A stretch of DNA of 64,000 bases, taken from the NCBI RefSeq assembly GCF_963665355.1, contig NZ_OY762229.1, forward strand, positions 5,146,001 through 5,210,000, given 5' to 3'. Below are positions 44,703 through 54,171 of the stretch, one piece after another (within the stretch, counting starts at the first letter, position 1; every line of letters begins with the position of its first letter). Made by a program: the position numbers and the translations under genes. This DNA comes from an uncultured Desulfobacter sp. GTDB lineage: Bacteria; Desulfobacterota; Desulfobacteria; Desulfobacterales; Desulfobacteraceae. The notes below the pieces were generated by a model, which was given only the letters and a program-made list of their open reading frames with translations, did no database searches and was not told the DNA's origin.

Positions 44703-45638
44703 TTACAACCGAAGTTTGGTGCTGTATTCCATACCGAAAAACCCCCTGGGCCTGAAGGTCAGGATCAGAAGTATAATGGAATAGGCAATGAGATCTCTTA
44801 GGGTGGATGGAAATATGGTGGCCACAAATATTTCAATAAACCCCAGAAGATAACCGGCCAGCGCTGCGCCCTTGATGGAGCCTCGACCGCCAAGAATGGC
44901 GGCTACAAAGGCCTTCCAGCCAATCAACACACCCATGTACGGGTCCAGGATGGGAAATGCCTGGCCGTAGAGGATGCCGGCTATCGCAGCCAGCCCCGCA
45001 CCAATGGCAAAGGTCAAAGGCGCCATGATGTTGATGGAGACCCCCATGAGCGGTACGGCAAGAAAATCATAGGACATGGCGCGCATGGCCATCCCCCATT
45101 TGGTTTTCTGGATAAAGGTGTGCAGGGCCAGCATAAGCAGCAGGCTGATGATGATAATCATCACCTTGATATTGGTAAAATAGACCCCGCCCCAATTATA
45201 GGAAACCGATTCAATCAGGGGCGGAAAGCTCAAGCGTTTGGCCCCCAAAAGAATTAACACACCGGTTTCAAAAATAATGCCGATCATAAGGCCCGTGATG
45301 GCGGCCGAAGCCCGGGGGGCCTGACGCAGGGGCCTGTAACCGGCCACTTCCACAAACACCCCGATCCATGAGGCTAAAAACATGGTTACCACAACGGTGG
45401 CCACAAAAATGACAGGTCCGGGCAAAAGGCCTGCAAACAGCGCAAGAAAAAGTGTTGCAATACCAAAACCGATATAGGTGCCCAGCATGAAAATATCACC
45501 ATGGGCAAAATTAAAAAGCATCAACACACCGTAGACCATGGAGTATCCGATGGAAATAACGGCGTAAAAACTTCCTCGCTGGAGTGCATTGATAAAGTTC
45601 TGAATAAAAAACTGTATCAGATCGATAAACGATTCCAT
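44703..45638 (-). CDS. livH: Branched-chain amino acid ABC transporter permease LivH
   Basis: 311 residues with about eight helices. The N-terminal LQRGSFYAVISIGYSMVYG and LFNFAHGDIFMLGTYIG, and AMRAMSYDFLAVPLMGVSIN (coupling loop), are typical of LivH. An intrinsic terminator lies between livK and this gene, so its expression should be lower than that of the binding protein. Confidence 0.93.
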   Translation of the reverse strand: MESFIDLIQFFIQNFINALQRGSFYAVISIGYSMVYGVLMLFNFAHGDIFMLGTYIGFGIATLFLALFAGLLPGPVIFVATVVVTMFLASWIGVFVEVAGYRPLRQAPRASAAITGLMIGIIFETGVLILLGAKRLSFPPLIESVSYNWGGVYFTNIKVMIIIISLLLMLALHTFIQKTKWGMAMRAMSYDFLAVPLMGVSINIMAPLTFAIGAGLAAIAGILYGQAFPILDPYMGVLIGWKAFVAAILGGRGSIKGAALAGYLLGFIEIFVATIFPSTLRDLIAYSIILLILTFRPRGFFGMEYSTKLRL

Positions 45639-45671
45639 GAAACGATTTTCCTGTTAAAACAATAAAATCCG

Positions 45672-45705
45672 TTAAAAAAACAACTGCCGCGTTTCATTGC
45701 GGCAG
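45672..45705 (-). terminator. Intrinsic terminator/attenuator between livK and livH
   Basis: On the minus strand CTGCCGC, an 8-nt loop and GCGGCAG form a perfect 7-bp stem followed by TTGTTTTTTT. Its place directly after the binding-protein gene fits the common design in which the SBP is made in excess over the membrane parts. Confidence 0.8.
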
Positions 45706-45755
45706 CCGTTTTTCCAACTTAGACACGTATTGATAGATCTTCTTTCCTCTGCCCC

Positions 45756-46931
45756 TTAGGGACATACGGATTTGTAGAACTCAAATTCACCTTTATCACT
45801 GATTTTAACGATAACCGCACACTTGATGGGATCTCCCTCTTCGGTGAAGGTCATGTTACCGGTAATACCTGCAAAATCCTTGACCTTGGCAAGGGCATCC
45901 CGTACCGCAATACGGTCTTTTTCAATGTTGCCGGTCAGTTTTCCGGTGTTTTCAATGGCCTGCTGGGCAAGGCGAAGGGCATCCCAGGTCAGGGCCGCCA
46001 CATCATCGGGGGTGTAGCCGTATTTTTCTTTGTAGCGTTCTATAAATTCTTTGGTTGCGCCGGTGGCTCCGGCAGCTGCGTAATGGGAGGAGAAAAACTG
46101 ACCGTAACAGTCTTCGCCGCACAGCTCAACCGTTTCCGCCGATCCCCAGGAGTCGGAACCCACAATGGGGCCTTTCCATCCAAGCTCTTTGGCCTGTTTT
46201 ACAATCAAAGGAATTTCATTGTAGTACTGGGGGGTAAAAAGGACTTCAGCACCAGACTGAATAATCTGGGTCAGCTGGGAAGAAAAGTCGGTGTCTTTTG
46301 TGGTAAAACTTTCAAAGGCAACAACGGAACCGGCACCGTGTTTTTTCTCCCATGCATCCTTGAACACCTCGGCAAGGCCTTTGGGATAGTCGGACGCCAC
46401 ATCATAGAGGACAGCCGCCTTGGTGAACCCGAACTCATCGGTGATGAAATTGGCCACAACAGGCCCCTGGAAAGGATCCAGAAAACAGCCGCGGAATACA
46501 AAGGGGCGGTTCAGGGTGGTGTCGGGGTTAGTGGACCAGGGGCTGATCATAACGGTTTTATATTTGTTGGCCACTTCACCGGCCGGCACAGCCTGTTTGG
46601 AAGCCTGGGGGCCGACAATGGCAAGAACGTCATCCTGGTTGATCATCTTGGTGTTGGCTTTTACCGCAGACTCTGCTTTGGATTCATTGTCCTCAACAAC
46701 CAGTTCAACCTTGTATTTTTTTCCGCCCACTTCAATGCCGCCCGCCTTTTCAACGTCATTGAGCCACATTTGCGCCGCATACTTTGTCCCTTCGCCAACC
46801 TTTGGAATATCGCCGGTCAAAGGCGCATTGATACCAATTTTAATGACGGTTTCCCGTTTGCAGAACGCTGATGAAGAAAAAACCATGGTCATTGCAACGG
46901 CAGCTGCCAGACAAAAAGTAATTTTTTTCAT
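45756..46931 (-). CDS. livK: Branched-chain amino acid-type ABC binding protein
   Basis: 391 residues with signal peptide MKKITFCLAAAVAMTMVFSSS. GGAGGAA precedes the start. The Peripla_BP_6 fold is read from IKIGINAPLTGDIPKVGEG, AIVGPQASKQAVPAGEVAN, SPWSTNPDTTLNRPFVFRGC and PIVGSDSWGSAETVELCGED. It captures leucine, isoleucine, valine or related ligands in the periplasm for LivHMGF. First gene of the operon; its promoter should be in 46932-47100. Confidence 0.92.
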   Translation of the reverse strand: MKKITFCLAAAVAMTMVFSSSAFCKRETVIKIGINAPLTGDIPKVGEGTKYAAQMWLNDVEKAGGIEVGGKKYKVELVVEDNESKAESAVKANTKMINQDDVLAIVGPQASKQAVPAGEVANKYKTVMISPWSTNPDTTLNRPFVFRGCFLDPFQGPVVANFITDEFGFTKAAVLYDVASDYPKGLAEVFKDAWEKKHGAGSVVAFESFTTKDTDFSSQLTQIIQSGAEVLFTPQYYNEIPLIVKQAKELGWKGPIVGSDSWGSAETVELCGEDCYGQFFSSHYAAAGATGATKEFIERYKEKYGYTPDDVAALTWDALRLAQQAIENTGKLTGNIEKDRIAVRDALAKVKDFAGITGNMTFTEEGDPIKCAVIVKISDKGEFEFYKSVCP

Positions 46932-47269
46932 ATTTCCTCCTGTATTTAGTTGTTAACTTTTTTCCATAAAAATCTATTATGGGCAACCTCGTAAACTTCA
47001 TCAAATCTACCTGGCAGACATTTTTGCACCCGATATTGTTCCCAAGGTTAAATAGACCTTACTAATAGTGATTTAATGTATATGAGATTAAAAAAACGAA
47101 GTAAAGCAGAATATTATATAACAGCCACGGGCTGCCCTGACATATCAGCTGCCAAGCCCAGCGTCGAAAGCTGAGCCAACAGACATACTGTCGGCCAGAC
47201 GTCTTTCAACCTCGATGATCAGGCTTTTCGTCAAATCGTCTATACATAAACAGCAGATTCACCCCAATG

Positions 47270-47297
47270 CCCCCCCCCCCCCCCCCCCCCCCCCCCC
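47270..47297. repeat. Homopolymer of 28 C
   Basis: An uninterrupted run of 28 C residues lies in the 620-bp gap (46932-47551) between the divergent livK and kinase-like genes, about 255 bp before the latter. It could slip during replication and change promoter spacing, or it may be an assembly artefact. The rest of the gap shows no recognisable gene; a palindrome next to the following gene is listed separately. Confidence 0.85.
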
Positions 47298-47524
47298 AAG
47301 TTGCATCAGAAATCCATTTTTGCCTGTCACCTAAATCCGAATCCATGCAAAACCCGAATTGATTTTATGGTGATTAAGGATTATCATACTGATTAAGGGA
47401 GTTGGCTCCCCAGGTTCCATTTTCGCCCACAACCATAGTTATTACACAAAACAGGCACGTGCTGACTTGGTCTTTCAAACACCCAGGTTCAACCCGCAAC
47501 TCAAAAATGTAGATTTATCTAACT

Positions 47525-47538
47525 CCCGGTATACCGGG
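47525..47538. promoter_or_regulatory. 14-bp palindrome just before a ribosome site
   Basis: CCCGGTATACCGGG is a perfect palindrome ending two bases before the AAGGAGGGG ribosome site of the gene at 47552. It may be an operator or an RNA hairpin that affects translation start. Confidence 0.4.
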
Positions 47539-47551
47539 AAAGGAGGGGTTC

Positions 47552-48211
47552 ATGAACAGATCCATTCATAAAATTATCGATGAACATATCAAACGGTGGG
47601 AAATGCAAAAAAAGCAGGGCGTAAGCCCGGCGACTACCTGCAATGTGATTACCATTTCAAGGGAACGCGGCAGCCATGGACAGCAGGTGGCTGAAGCGCT
47701 TGCCCAGGCCCTGGGCTTTGACCTGTTTCACCATGAAATCCTTGAAAGCATGATCAAGGAGAGCCAAAACACCAAGGTTCTGCTTGAAACCCTTGATGAG
47801 AAGGGAATGAACATCGTGGATGATTTAGTTGCCGCTCTGGTTCACGAACACCATCTGTGGCCGGACGAGTATTCAAAAGTTCTGCTGCGGGTGCTCAATA
47901 CAATCGGAAGACACGGCAATGCCGTCATTTTAGGCAGAGGCGCCAACTTTGCATTAAAAAATATTAACGCCCTGAGAGTGAGAATCGTTGCCCCTGATGA
48001 TCTGCGCAGGAAAGTGGTTCAGCAGGAGCTGGGGCTGAACGCTGAGGATGCCCAGAAAATGATGGTCAGCACCGATGCCAACAGGACAGCCTTTATCAGG
48101 CGGTATTTCAATGCCGACACCCAGGATCCGGCCAACTACGACCTGGTGTTAAACACAGGAACCCTGTCCATCGAAAAGGCCGTCAGTATTATCCAGTCGG
48201 CTTTGGCTTGA
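47552..48211 (+). CDS. Cytidylate-kinase-like family protein
   Basis: 219 residues. The family (PF13189) is recognised from VITISRERGSHGQQVAEALA, LGFDLFHHEILESM, GNAVILGRGANFALKN and RIVAPDDLRRKVV. The usual nucleotide kinase P-loop is altered: SRERGSHGQ stands where GxxGxGK is expected, as in other members. In true cytidylate kinases the enzyme phosphorylates CMP. The role of this divergent family is not established. It stands alone between the C-tract gap and the riboswitch-like leader. Confidence 0.85.
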   Translation: MNRSIHKIIDEHIKRWEMQKKQGVSPATTCNVITISRERGSHGQQVAEALAQALGFDLFHHEILESMIKESQNTKVLLETLDEKGMNIVDDLVAALVHEHHLWPDEYSKVLLRVLNTIGRHGNAVILGRGANFALKNINALRVRIVAPDDLRRKVVQQELGLNAEDAQKMMVSTDANRTAFIRRYFNADTQDPANYDLVLNTGTLSIEKAVSIIQSALA

Positions 48212-48284
48212 GTTATTTGTTTCTGCATCGGTTTTTTTAGCTTTCAATGCTCCGGTGTTCAGGTAGAAGAGAGATCTATTTTTC

Positions 48285-48314
48285 TTGACTATCAGATACT
48301 CAATCTAATATAGA
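48285..48314 (+). promoter_or_regulatory. Sigma-70-like promoter of the uptake operon
   Basis: TTGACT at 48285-48290 and TATAGA at 48309-48314 are separated by 18 bp. Transcription would start near 48321 and give a leader of about 240 nt before the methyltransferase gene. Confidence 0.55.
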
Positions 48315-48323
48315 ATCAAAAAT

Positions 48324-48463
48324 TTTGCCTGAAGGCAATTGTTTCATTGCAGTTTTGATGCATGAAATTTCCGGAAGAATCCGGAAAAAAGTACCTGGGG
48401 TTTAACCGCCTTGGGGACAAGGCAGTATCTAACAGCCTTAAACGATAACTATATATAACAAAC
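48324..48463 (+). promoter_or_regulatory. Structured 5' leader, possible riboswitch or attenuator
   Basis: Three compact hairpins can be read in order: TTGCC-TGAA-GGCAA (48325-48338), TTTCCGG-AAGAA-TCCGGAAA (about 48368-48386) and GCCTTG-GGGA-CAAGGC (48408-48423). An intrinsic terminator follows at 48464-48519, before the first gene. A promoter, folded leader and terminator in this order are the usual layout of a riboswitch or attenuator. No known class was recognised: no B12 box, THI element, GEMM or Moco consensus is visible. Confidence 0.5.
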
Positions 48464-48519
48464 AACCACGAAGGTTCAACGTGCTTAACGGCATGCTGTT
48501 CCTTCGTGGTTTTTTTTTT
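48464..48519 (+). terminator. Intrinsic terminator in the leader of the uptake operon
   Basis: AACCACGAAGG (48464-48474) pairs perfectly with CCTTCGTGGTT (48501-48511) across a 26-nt loop, followed by a run of T to 48519. It lies 39 nt before the methyltransferase ATG, so it can act as a control point unless it ends an upstream transcript. Confidence 0.85.
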
Positions 48520-48557
48520 GCATTTATTTCAAAACAGACGCCTGAAAGGAGAAATCA

Positions 48558-49316
48558 ATGGCAGCCTGCGGCATGGCCCTGCTTAAAAAACGCATAGAAA
48601 AATACTGGAACTGGAGAAGTACAAGTTACGAACTGGACCAGGCAAAATCCACTGAAACGGTAAAAGAGTGGGAATCCACCATCAACGCCCTGGTCTCCCA
48701 TGTCAAGGGAGATGATCTGCGGGCCCTTGACGTGGGCACAGGCCCGGGACAGCTCGCCTTTTACTTGGCCAGGGCAGGTTTCAAAACCACCGGCATAGAT
48801 ATTTCTGCCCACATGGTGGCACGGGCAGACCAGACAGCACGCAGTGACGGCCTCTCTTGCGATTTCAGGACAGGCGATGCAGAACAGCTTCCCTTTGAAG
48901 ACAATGCCTTTGATGTGGTGGTCACCCGAAACCTTGTCTGGACCCTTCCCGATCCGGGAGCCGCCATCCGGGAGTGGCACAGGGTGCTCAAACCCGGCGG
49001 GCGCATCATTATCTCCGACGGATACTGGAAAAATATCACCTGGTCACGCATTCACCATCTGATCCTGAAAGGGGTAAAAGTTTTTTTGCAGACCGGCAGC
49101 TTTATCTCCTGCCGGTTTTTCTCCTGCTACGCCGGACTGATTAAAGACCTTCCCCTCTATGAAGGGGTGACCGTCAATGATGCGGACAAATTCATGTCCA
49201 CGGCCGGGTTCAAGGATATTCTGTCCTGGGACATCCCCCGGCATTTCAGCAAAAACCCCTATGGTGCAGGTCGGCTGACTGCACCGGTGTTTTTCATAAT
49301 TTATGGAAACAAGTGA
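48558..49316 (+). CDS. Class I SAM-dependent methyltransferase
   Basis: 252 residues; AAAGGAG precedes the ATG. The Methyltransf_11-type fold shows motif I ALDVGTGPGQLAFYLARAG, acidic loop GIDISAHMV, FRTGDAEQLPFEDNAFDVVV and EWHRVLKPGGRIIISDG. The C-terminal part (about 165-252) has several Cys (FISCRFFSCYAG). First gene of an operon with a TonB receptor and a Nik/Opp-type importer, so it may modify an imported metal chelator or corrinoid-like ligand or a biosynthetic precursor. The substrate is not known. Confidence 0.85.
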   Translation: MAACGMALLKKRIEKYWNWRSTSYELDQAKSTETVKEWESTINALVSHVKGDDLRALDVGTGPGQLAFYLARAGFKTTGIDISAHMVARADQTARSDGLSCDFRTGDAEQLPFEDNAFDVVVTRNLVWTLPDPGAAIREWHRVLKPGGRIIISDGYWKNITWSRIHHLILKGVKVFLQTGSFISCRFFSCYAGLIKDLPLYEGVTVNDADKFMSTAGFKDILSWDIPRHFSKNPYGAGRLTAPVFFIIYGNK

Positions 49317-49382
49317 ATGGTTTATTTGTAATTTTTGAAACTTAACCAGAAAGCAGAACCAGAGTGTAAAAGGAAACCAGAG

Positions 49383-51716
49383 ATGAAAGTTGTAAAACAT
49401 GTTCTATTGACCGTTGCGGTCACAACGGCTCTTGCGTTGTATTCGCCGGCCTGGGCCGCCGACGATGCAGCACAGGATAAGGATAGGGCGTCTGTCCAAA
49501 CCCAGACCGATGAAGAACTGGAAACCCTGACGGTCATTGCCACCAAAACCCCCAAGGCGCCATTGGATTCACCGGCGTCTGTATCCGTGATTTCCGAAAA
49601 AGAGATCAAAGCGTTTAACTCGGAACATCCGTTTAAACCGCTTCTCAGGACAGAAGGCATCTATCCGCGCCAGTACAGAGGCCTTGCAGATTACTGGTCA
49701 CGTCCCATGATCCGCGGCAACCGGGCCCTTGTCATGGTTGACGGGCTGAACTGGTATGACTATGGCCAGTATTACAGCACCAGTGCCATCCCCATGACAG
49801 ATATCGAGACAATAGAGATCGTACGCGGACCTTTCTCGGCCCTGTACGGCACACTGGCCCAGACCGGCGTCATCAACTATGTCACCAAAATCCCATATGA
49901 GACCCAGGCGGAAACGTCATTCACCTACGGAACAGACAACACACAGTTTTACAAGGCGCGTCTTGCCGACCGCCCCTTCAGGGCAGCCGATGGCGCGGAA
50001 CAGCTCTCCTGGGCGGAAAAAAATCTGGGTGATAAGTTTTTCTATTCCATGAGCTTTAAATACCGCACCACGGACGGCTATGAAACCAACCCCACCTATT
50101 TGTCCCTGAGCAGTTCAAAGATTGTGACCGGGGATCTGGACTCATCCATTCCCATCGCCACAGATGTCTCCACGGACATTAACCCCAAAAATGGAGCCAC
50201 CCGGTACATCATCGGCACGGACGGAAAAAACTGGTATGATGATTACGGGGCGTTTCTGAAAACCGGATATGAATTTTCAGACTACTCTAAAATCTGGTAC
50301 AGTTTTAACATCAATCAGTTCGAGTACGGATGGAGCGGCGGACACAGCTGCCTGACTGATGCAGACGGAAACGCCATCACATCTGGAAATTACTATATCC
50401 AGGATGGATCCGACACCTATCTGTACTCCATATCAAACGGGACGTTCACACCAACGTCCTACCAAAAAGAGTCATATGTCCATACCCTTCATTATGACTA
50501 CTCCGTTCCCCACAAGGTTGATGTCAATGCCCTCATCGGATACAACGACAAGGAGACCCAAAGCTACTCGGTTGCCAGCGCCTACACCAAGGAGGAGGAC
50601 AATAACCTTCTCCAGGCAGATCTGTCCGCAACCTTTCACATGATGAACGACCAGTTCCTGTTGACCATCGGCACCCAGGGCGTTAAAGAGAATGCCACCG
50701 TAACCAAATATAATCTTTCCGACGCCAGTGATTCAGACAGCTGGGCCTCGGTCGCCACAAGAGAATCCGGAGAAAGCCTGACCTGGGGCACATTCGTTCA
50801 GGCAGAATACACCCCCATTCAATCCACCACCCTGTACCTGGGCGGCCGGTATGACCACTGGTGGGCCACGGATAGCGAATATTCCGACATCGCCGGCAAC
50901 CATGAAACCGCCGAGGATAAGGACGACGGCCAGTTCAGCCCCAAGGCGTCTCTGGTGTATCGCTTGCTGGACAACGGAATTCTTCGCGGCTCTTATGGCA
51001 AATCGTTCACAGCGCCGTGTCTGTATTACAGAATTGCCAGCTACAGTTATGAAATTGCAGGAACGAAAACCTATGCAACGGGTAACCCGGACCTTGAACC
51101 CACCACCAACGAATCCTGGGAACTGGGAACAGAGTGGCTGTTTTTAAACAAAAAGCTGCGACTTAAGGCCACATACTTCCAGAACGATTTTGAAGATCTC
51201 ATTGCCAATGCCACAAGCACCTACGTCATTGACGGGCAATCGGTCAGTATAAAAAAACGCACCAATGTGGCCTCGGCCGAAGTTGACGGCATTGAACTGG
51301 GCGTGGAAGTCGCCCTGCCCTGGAACCTGAAAAGCGGTATCCATTATACCCACCACTGGTCTGATTATGACGATCCCAATAATGCTCTCGGGTCGTCCGG
51401 TCAGGACGGCTGGGAAGTGGACGAAGTGCCCACGGATATCTTTAATTTCTGGTTGGGGTATTTCGCCGAACACTGGGAGGCATCCGTCAACGTCAGATAC
51501 TCAGACAGCGCTTACGACGACAGACGTGATTCCTACGCAGGCGACACATTTGATGACTACTCAGACTCTTTTGTGGTGGATGCCCAGCTCACATACAGGC
51601 CCAATCAGAAAATTGCATTGACATTGTCCGTGGACAACCTGTTTGATGACGATTACTATGAATACTACGAAGCACCCGGAAGAACCGTTATGGGGACTAT
51701 CTCCATAAGTTTGTAA
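49383..51716 (+). CDS. TonB-dependent outer-membrane receptor
   Basis: Start at ATG 49383 gives a clean signal peptide (MKVVKHVLLTVAVTTALALY, cleavage near AWA-AD); the frame is open from 49335. 777 residues. A TonB-box-like ETLTVIATK is followed by the plug domain (ASVSVISEKEIKAF, RPMIRGNRALVMVDGLNW, ETIEIVRGPFSALYGT). The rest is a 22-strand barrel ending in Leu (TISISL). A receptor of this sort takes up metal chelates, vitamins or similar scarce ligands using TonB energy. It is followed by a periplasmic binding protein and importer, which should complete the route into the cell. Confidence 0.92.
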   Translation: MKVVKHVLLTVAVTTALALYSPAWAADDAAQDKDRASVQTQTDEELETLTVIATKTPKAPLDSPASVSVISEKEIKAFNSEHPFKPLLRTEGIYPRQYRGLADYWSRPMIRGNRALVMVDGLNWYDYGQYYSTSAIPMTDIETIEIVRGPFSALYGTLAQTGVINYVTKIPYETQAETSFTYGTDNTQFYKARLADRPFRAADGAEQLSWAEKNLGDKFFYSMSFKYRTTDGYETNPTYLSLSSSKIVTGDLDSSIPIATDVSTDINPKNGATRYIIGTDGKNWYDDYGAFLKTGYEFSDYSKIWYSFNINQFEYGWSGGHSCLTDADGNAITSGNYYIQDGSDTYLYSISNGTFTPTSYQKESYVHTLHYDYSVPHKVDVNALIGYNDKETQSYSVASAYTKEEDNNLLQADLSATFHMMNDQFLLTIGTQGVKENATVTKYNLSDASDSDSWASVATRESGESLTWGTFVQAEYTPIQSTTLYLGGRYDHWWATDSEYSDIAGNHETAEDKDDGQFSPKASLVYRLLDNGILRGSYGKSFTAPCLYYRIASYSYEIAGTKTYATGNPDLEPTTNESWELGTEWLFLNKKLRLKATYFQNDFEDLIANATSTYVIDGQSVSIKKRTNVASAEVDGIELGVEVALPWNLKSGIHYTHHWSDYDDPNNALGSSGQDGWEVDEVPTDIFNFWLGYFAEHWEASVNVRYSDSAYDDRRDSYAGDTFDDYSDSFVVDAQLTYRPNQKIALTLSVDNLFDDDYYEYYEAPGRTVMGTISISL

Positions 51717-51752
51717 TCTGAAATCCCAGGGGTAAGTTATGATGGATAGGTT

Positions 51753-53345
51753 ATGACTGTTTTACGCACAGCGCATTCCCCGGCCGGACCGGGCGTTTCA
51801 GCCTGGCCCGGCCGGGCCCTTATTTGTCTGATGCTTTGCCTGATTTTTTATTTGGGGTCAAACCCGGCGTTTGCTTCAGACCCGCTTACCGTTGCCAAAC
51901 CCTTTGGCCCTGGGGGTACAGACCTTGATCCGGCCAGAGGATCCAACGGATGGTACTCCAGCGAGGCCGGCATTACGGAGACCCTGTTTGCCCTGGATTT
52001 TGACATGCAACTGATTCCCTGGCTGGCCAGCGGATTTAACAATCTGTCTCCTGTATCATGGCAGATCCGGCTGCGGGACAATGTTTTCTTTCATAACAAG
52101 GCACCGCTTTCAGCAGTGGCTGTAAAAAACAATTTTGACAGCCTGATTGACGAAAAAAGCGACAGATTCAACAAACGGATCCAAAGTCTTCTGGACATAA
52201 AAACCGTTACAGTAACAGATCTCCATACCCTGACCATTGAGACCCGGCATCCCAATGCCGGTTTTATCTATAATCTGACCTCCCCTGAAACCGGCATTAT
52301 TGACCTGTCAGCCCAAACCCTTGCCGGAACCGGTCCGTTTCAGCTGACAAAGGTGGTTCCCAATCAAAAAACTATTGTTGCGGCCTTTCCCGAGTATTGG
52401 GGCGGAGAGCCCGGCATTGAACAGGCCGAACTTTTTGTCATCAAAAACCCCGTCTCAAGGATGCTGGCCTTTGAATCCGGGAGAATAGACATCGCCACAA
52501 ATTTTCCAGAGCTGGATGCCCTGCGCCTGATGAAACAGGGCAATGGCGCCAGGGCTAAAATCATACGCCGGCCCACAGCCCGGCTCTGTTTTTTCTTTGT
52601 CCGGGTCAAGGACGGCCCCCTGGCCGATCCCCATCTGCGCACCGCCCTGAATTATGCCATTGACCGCAACCAGATCCTGGAGTCCGTGCTTGGCGGCATT
52701 GGAGGCCAGGCCGGGGGATCGATTTTCCCCTGGGTCATGCCCTGGTGCAATACCGCCCTTGCACCCTATGCCTGTGCCCCTGAAAAAGCGGCGGCCCTGC
52801 TGGATGACGCCGGGATAAAGGATCTTGACGGCGACGGCATCCGCGAAAAGGACGGCAGGCCGTTGCACCTGGAGATGTGGACTTATGAAACAAGAGCCGC
52901 CTTAAAGCCCACCCTGGAACTGATAAAATTCCAATTGTCCAAGGTGGGAATTGATGCCGGAATCCGGGTGACCAAAAAAGGATCGCCCATCAACCAGGCC
53001 ATGCAGCAGGGGCGGGTTCATCTGAACCTTCAGATGTGGAACACGGCCCCCCAGGGGGATCCGGACGCTTTTCTGTCGGATGTGTTCATGACCCATGCCA
53101 GATCCAACGTCATGGGTTATGCCAATCCGGAACTTGATCATATACTTCAGGCGGCCAAAACCTGTTTTGACCAGGCAGAACGTGCCCGACTGTACAACCG
53201 GGCCCAGCAGATCATCCATGATGAGAACCCCGTGATTGTGCTGTTCCATAAATCCATGATCACGGCCATGTCGGGCAAAGTGAGGGGTTACCGCATCCAT
53301 CCGGCTGAAAAATATCTGCTCACACGGACCATTGGTAAAGAATAA
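51753..53345 (+). CDS. Nik/Opp-type substrate-binding protein (SBP_bac_5)
   Basis: 530 residues. The signal sequence is long (hydrophobic core ALICLMLCLIFYLGS, cleavage near AFA). The SBP_bac_5 fold is shown by LTVAKPFGPGGTDLDPARG, WQIRLRDNVFFHNKAPLSA, GTGPFQLTKVVPNQKTIV, LRTALNYAIDRNQILES and a short Asp-rich insert DLDGDGIREKDGRP. Such proteins bind nickel or other metal chelates, or peptides. With the TonB receptor before it, a chelate is the more likely ligand. It lies 36 nt after the receptor gene. Confidence 0.88.
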   Translation: MTVLRTAHSPAGPGVSAWPGRALICLMLCLIFYLGSNPAFASDPLTVAKPFGPGGTDLDPARGSNGWYSSEAGITETLFALDFDMQLIPWLASGFNNLSPVSWQIRLRDNVFFHNKAPLSAVAVKNNFDSLIDEKSDRFNKRIQSLLDIKTVTVTDLHTLTIETRHPNAGFIYNLTSPETGIIDLSAQTLAGTGPFQLTKVVPNQKTIVAAFPEYWGGEPGIEQAELFVIKNPVSRMLAFESGRIDIATNFPELDALRLMKQGNGARAKIIRRPTARLCFFFVRVKDGPLADPHLRTALNYAIDRNQILESVLGGIGGQAGGSIFPWVMPWCNTALAPYACAPEKAAALLDDAGIKDLDGDGIREKDGRPLHLEMWTYETRAALKPTLELIKFQLSKVGIDAGIRVTKKGSPINQAMQQGRVHLNLQMWNTAPQGDPDAFLSDVFMTHARSNVMGYANPELDHILQAAKTCFDQAERARLYNRAQQIIHDENPVIVLFHKSMITAMSGKVRGYRIHPAEKYLLTRTIGKE

Positions 53346-53349
53346 TCAC

Positions 53350-54171
53350 ATGCCCTGTCCTGCCCGCCAAAAAATCCTTAACGTCAGCGGCCTCAGGGTC
53401 TGTGTGGCCACCAGGCAGGGAGACCGGGAACTGCTGCACAACGTCAACTTCACCCTTGGCCGGGGAGAAATCCACGGTCTTGTGGGCGAATCCGGGTGCG
53501 GAAAAACTCTTTTCGCACGCACCCTTGTCCGGCTTGAAGCCCCTGCCCGTATTGTGTCCGGCACTGTTTTTCTGGGCAATGCCAATATAGCTGACAACAC
53601 CCTGGCAACCGGGAGCACAAAACGAGAGGCTTTCCGGGGCAAAAAAATCAGCCTGGTGCTCCAGAATCCGGCTTCGGCCATGGACCCGGTGTTCACCATG
53701 GCCAGCCAGTTCAAAGACGCCCTGTCCACGCTGCCCAAGAGTGACCAATCCATGGACCGGGTATATCACCTGCTCAACGATGTGGGCATCCCGTCCCCCA
53801 CACACAGATGCCGGCAGTATCCCCATGAATGGAGCCGGGGAATGCTCCAGCGGGCCCAGGTGGTCATGGCCCTTCTGGGCAACCCCGGAATCATTATTTT
53901 AGATGAGGTGACATCAGCCCTGGACCCCACCATTGCCCTGCAGATCATTGAACTGATTTCCCGGCTCAGGCAGAAACGGAACACAGCCTTTGTCTTCATC
54001 ACCCATGACCTTGCCATGGCCGCCCATATCTGCGATACCATTTCGGTCATGCGCCATGGCACCATCCTTGAAACCAATGATGCCAAGACCCTGTTTAACC
54101 AGCCGGAAAATGCCTATACCAAAGCATTCCTATCCGGAACCAGGCCGGAGGATTCGTGCCCGAACCCCTGA
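53350..54171 (+). CDS. Nik/Opp-type ABC transporter ATPase (NikD-like)
   Basis: 273 residues from ATG 53350. Walker A GLVGESGCGKTLFARTL, Walker B IIILDEVTSALDP and switch VFITHDLAMAAH are present. Two deviations stand out: the signature is EWSRGMLQRAQ rather than LSGGM/Q, and Walker B has Val for the usual Pro. In asymmetric ABC dimers one ATPase site may be degenerate, so function is still plausible. Its end overlaps the next ATPase gene by 16 nt. Confidence 0.88.
   Translation: MPCPARQKILNVSGLRVCVATRQGDRELLHNVNFTLGRGEIHGLVGESGCGKTLFARTLVRLEAPARIVSGTVFLGNANIADNTLATGSTKREAFRGKKISLVLQNPASAMDPVFTMASQFKDALSTLPKSDQSMDRVYHLLNDVGIPSPTHRCRQYPHEWSRGMLQRAQVVMALLGNPGIIILDEVTSALDPTIALQIIELISRLRQKRNTAFVFITHDLAMAAHICDTISVMRHGTILETNDAKTLFNQPENAYTKAFLSGTRPEDSCPNP

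Noticed and set aside
46932-47269. Short minus-strand frame about 47160-47250 (reading includes IIEVERRLADSM)
   Set aside because: No start codon with a ribosome site and no recognised family; could be a gene scrap but support is too thin.
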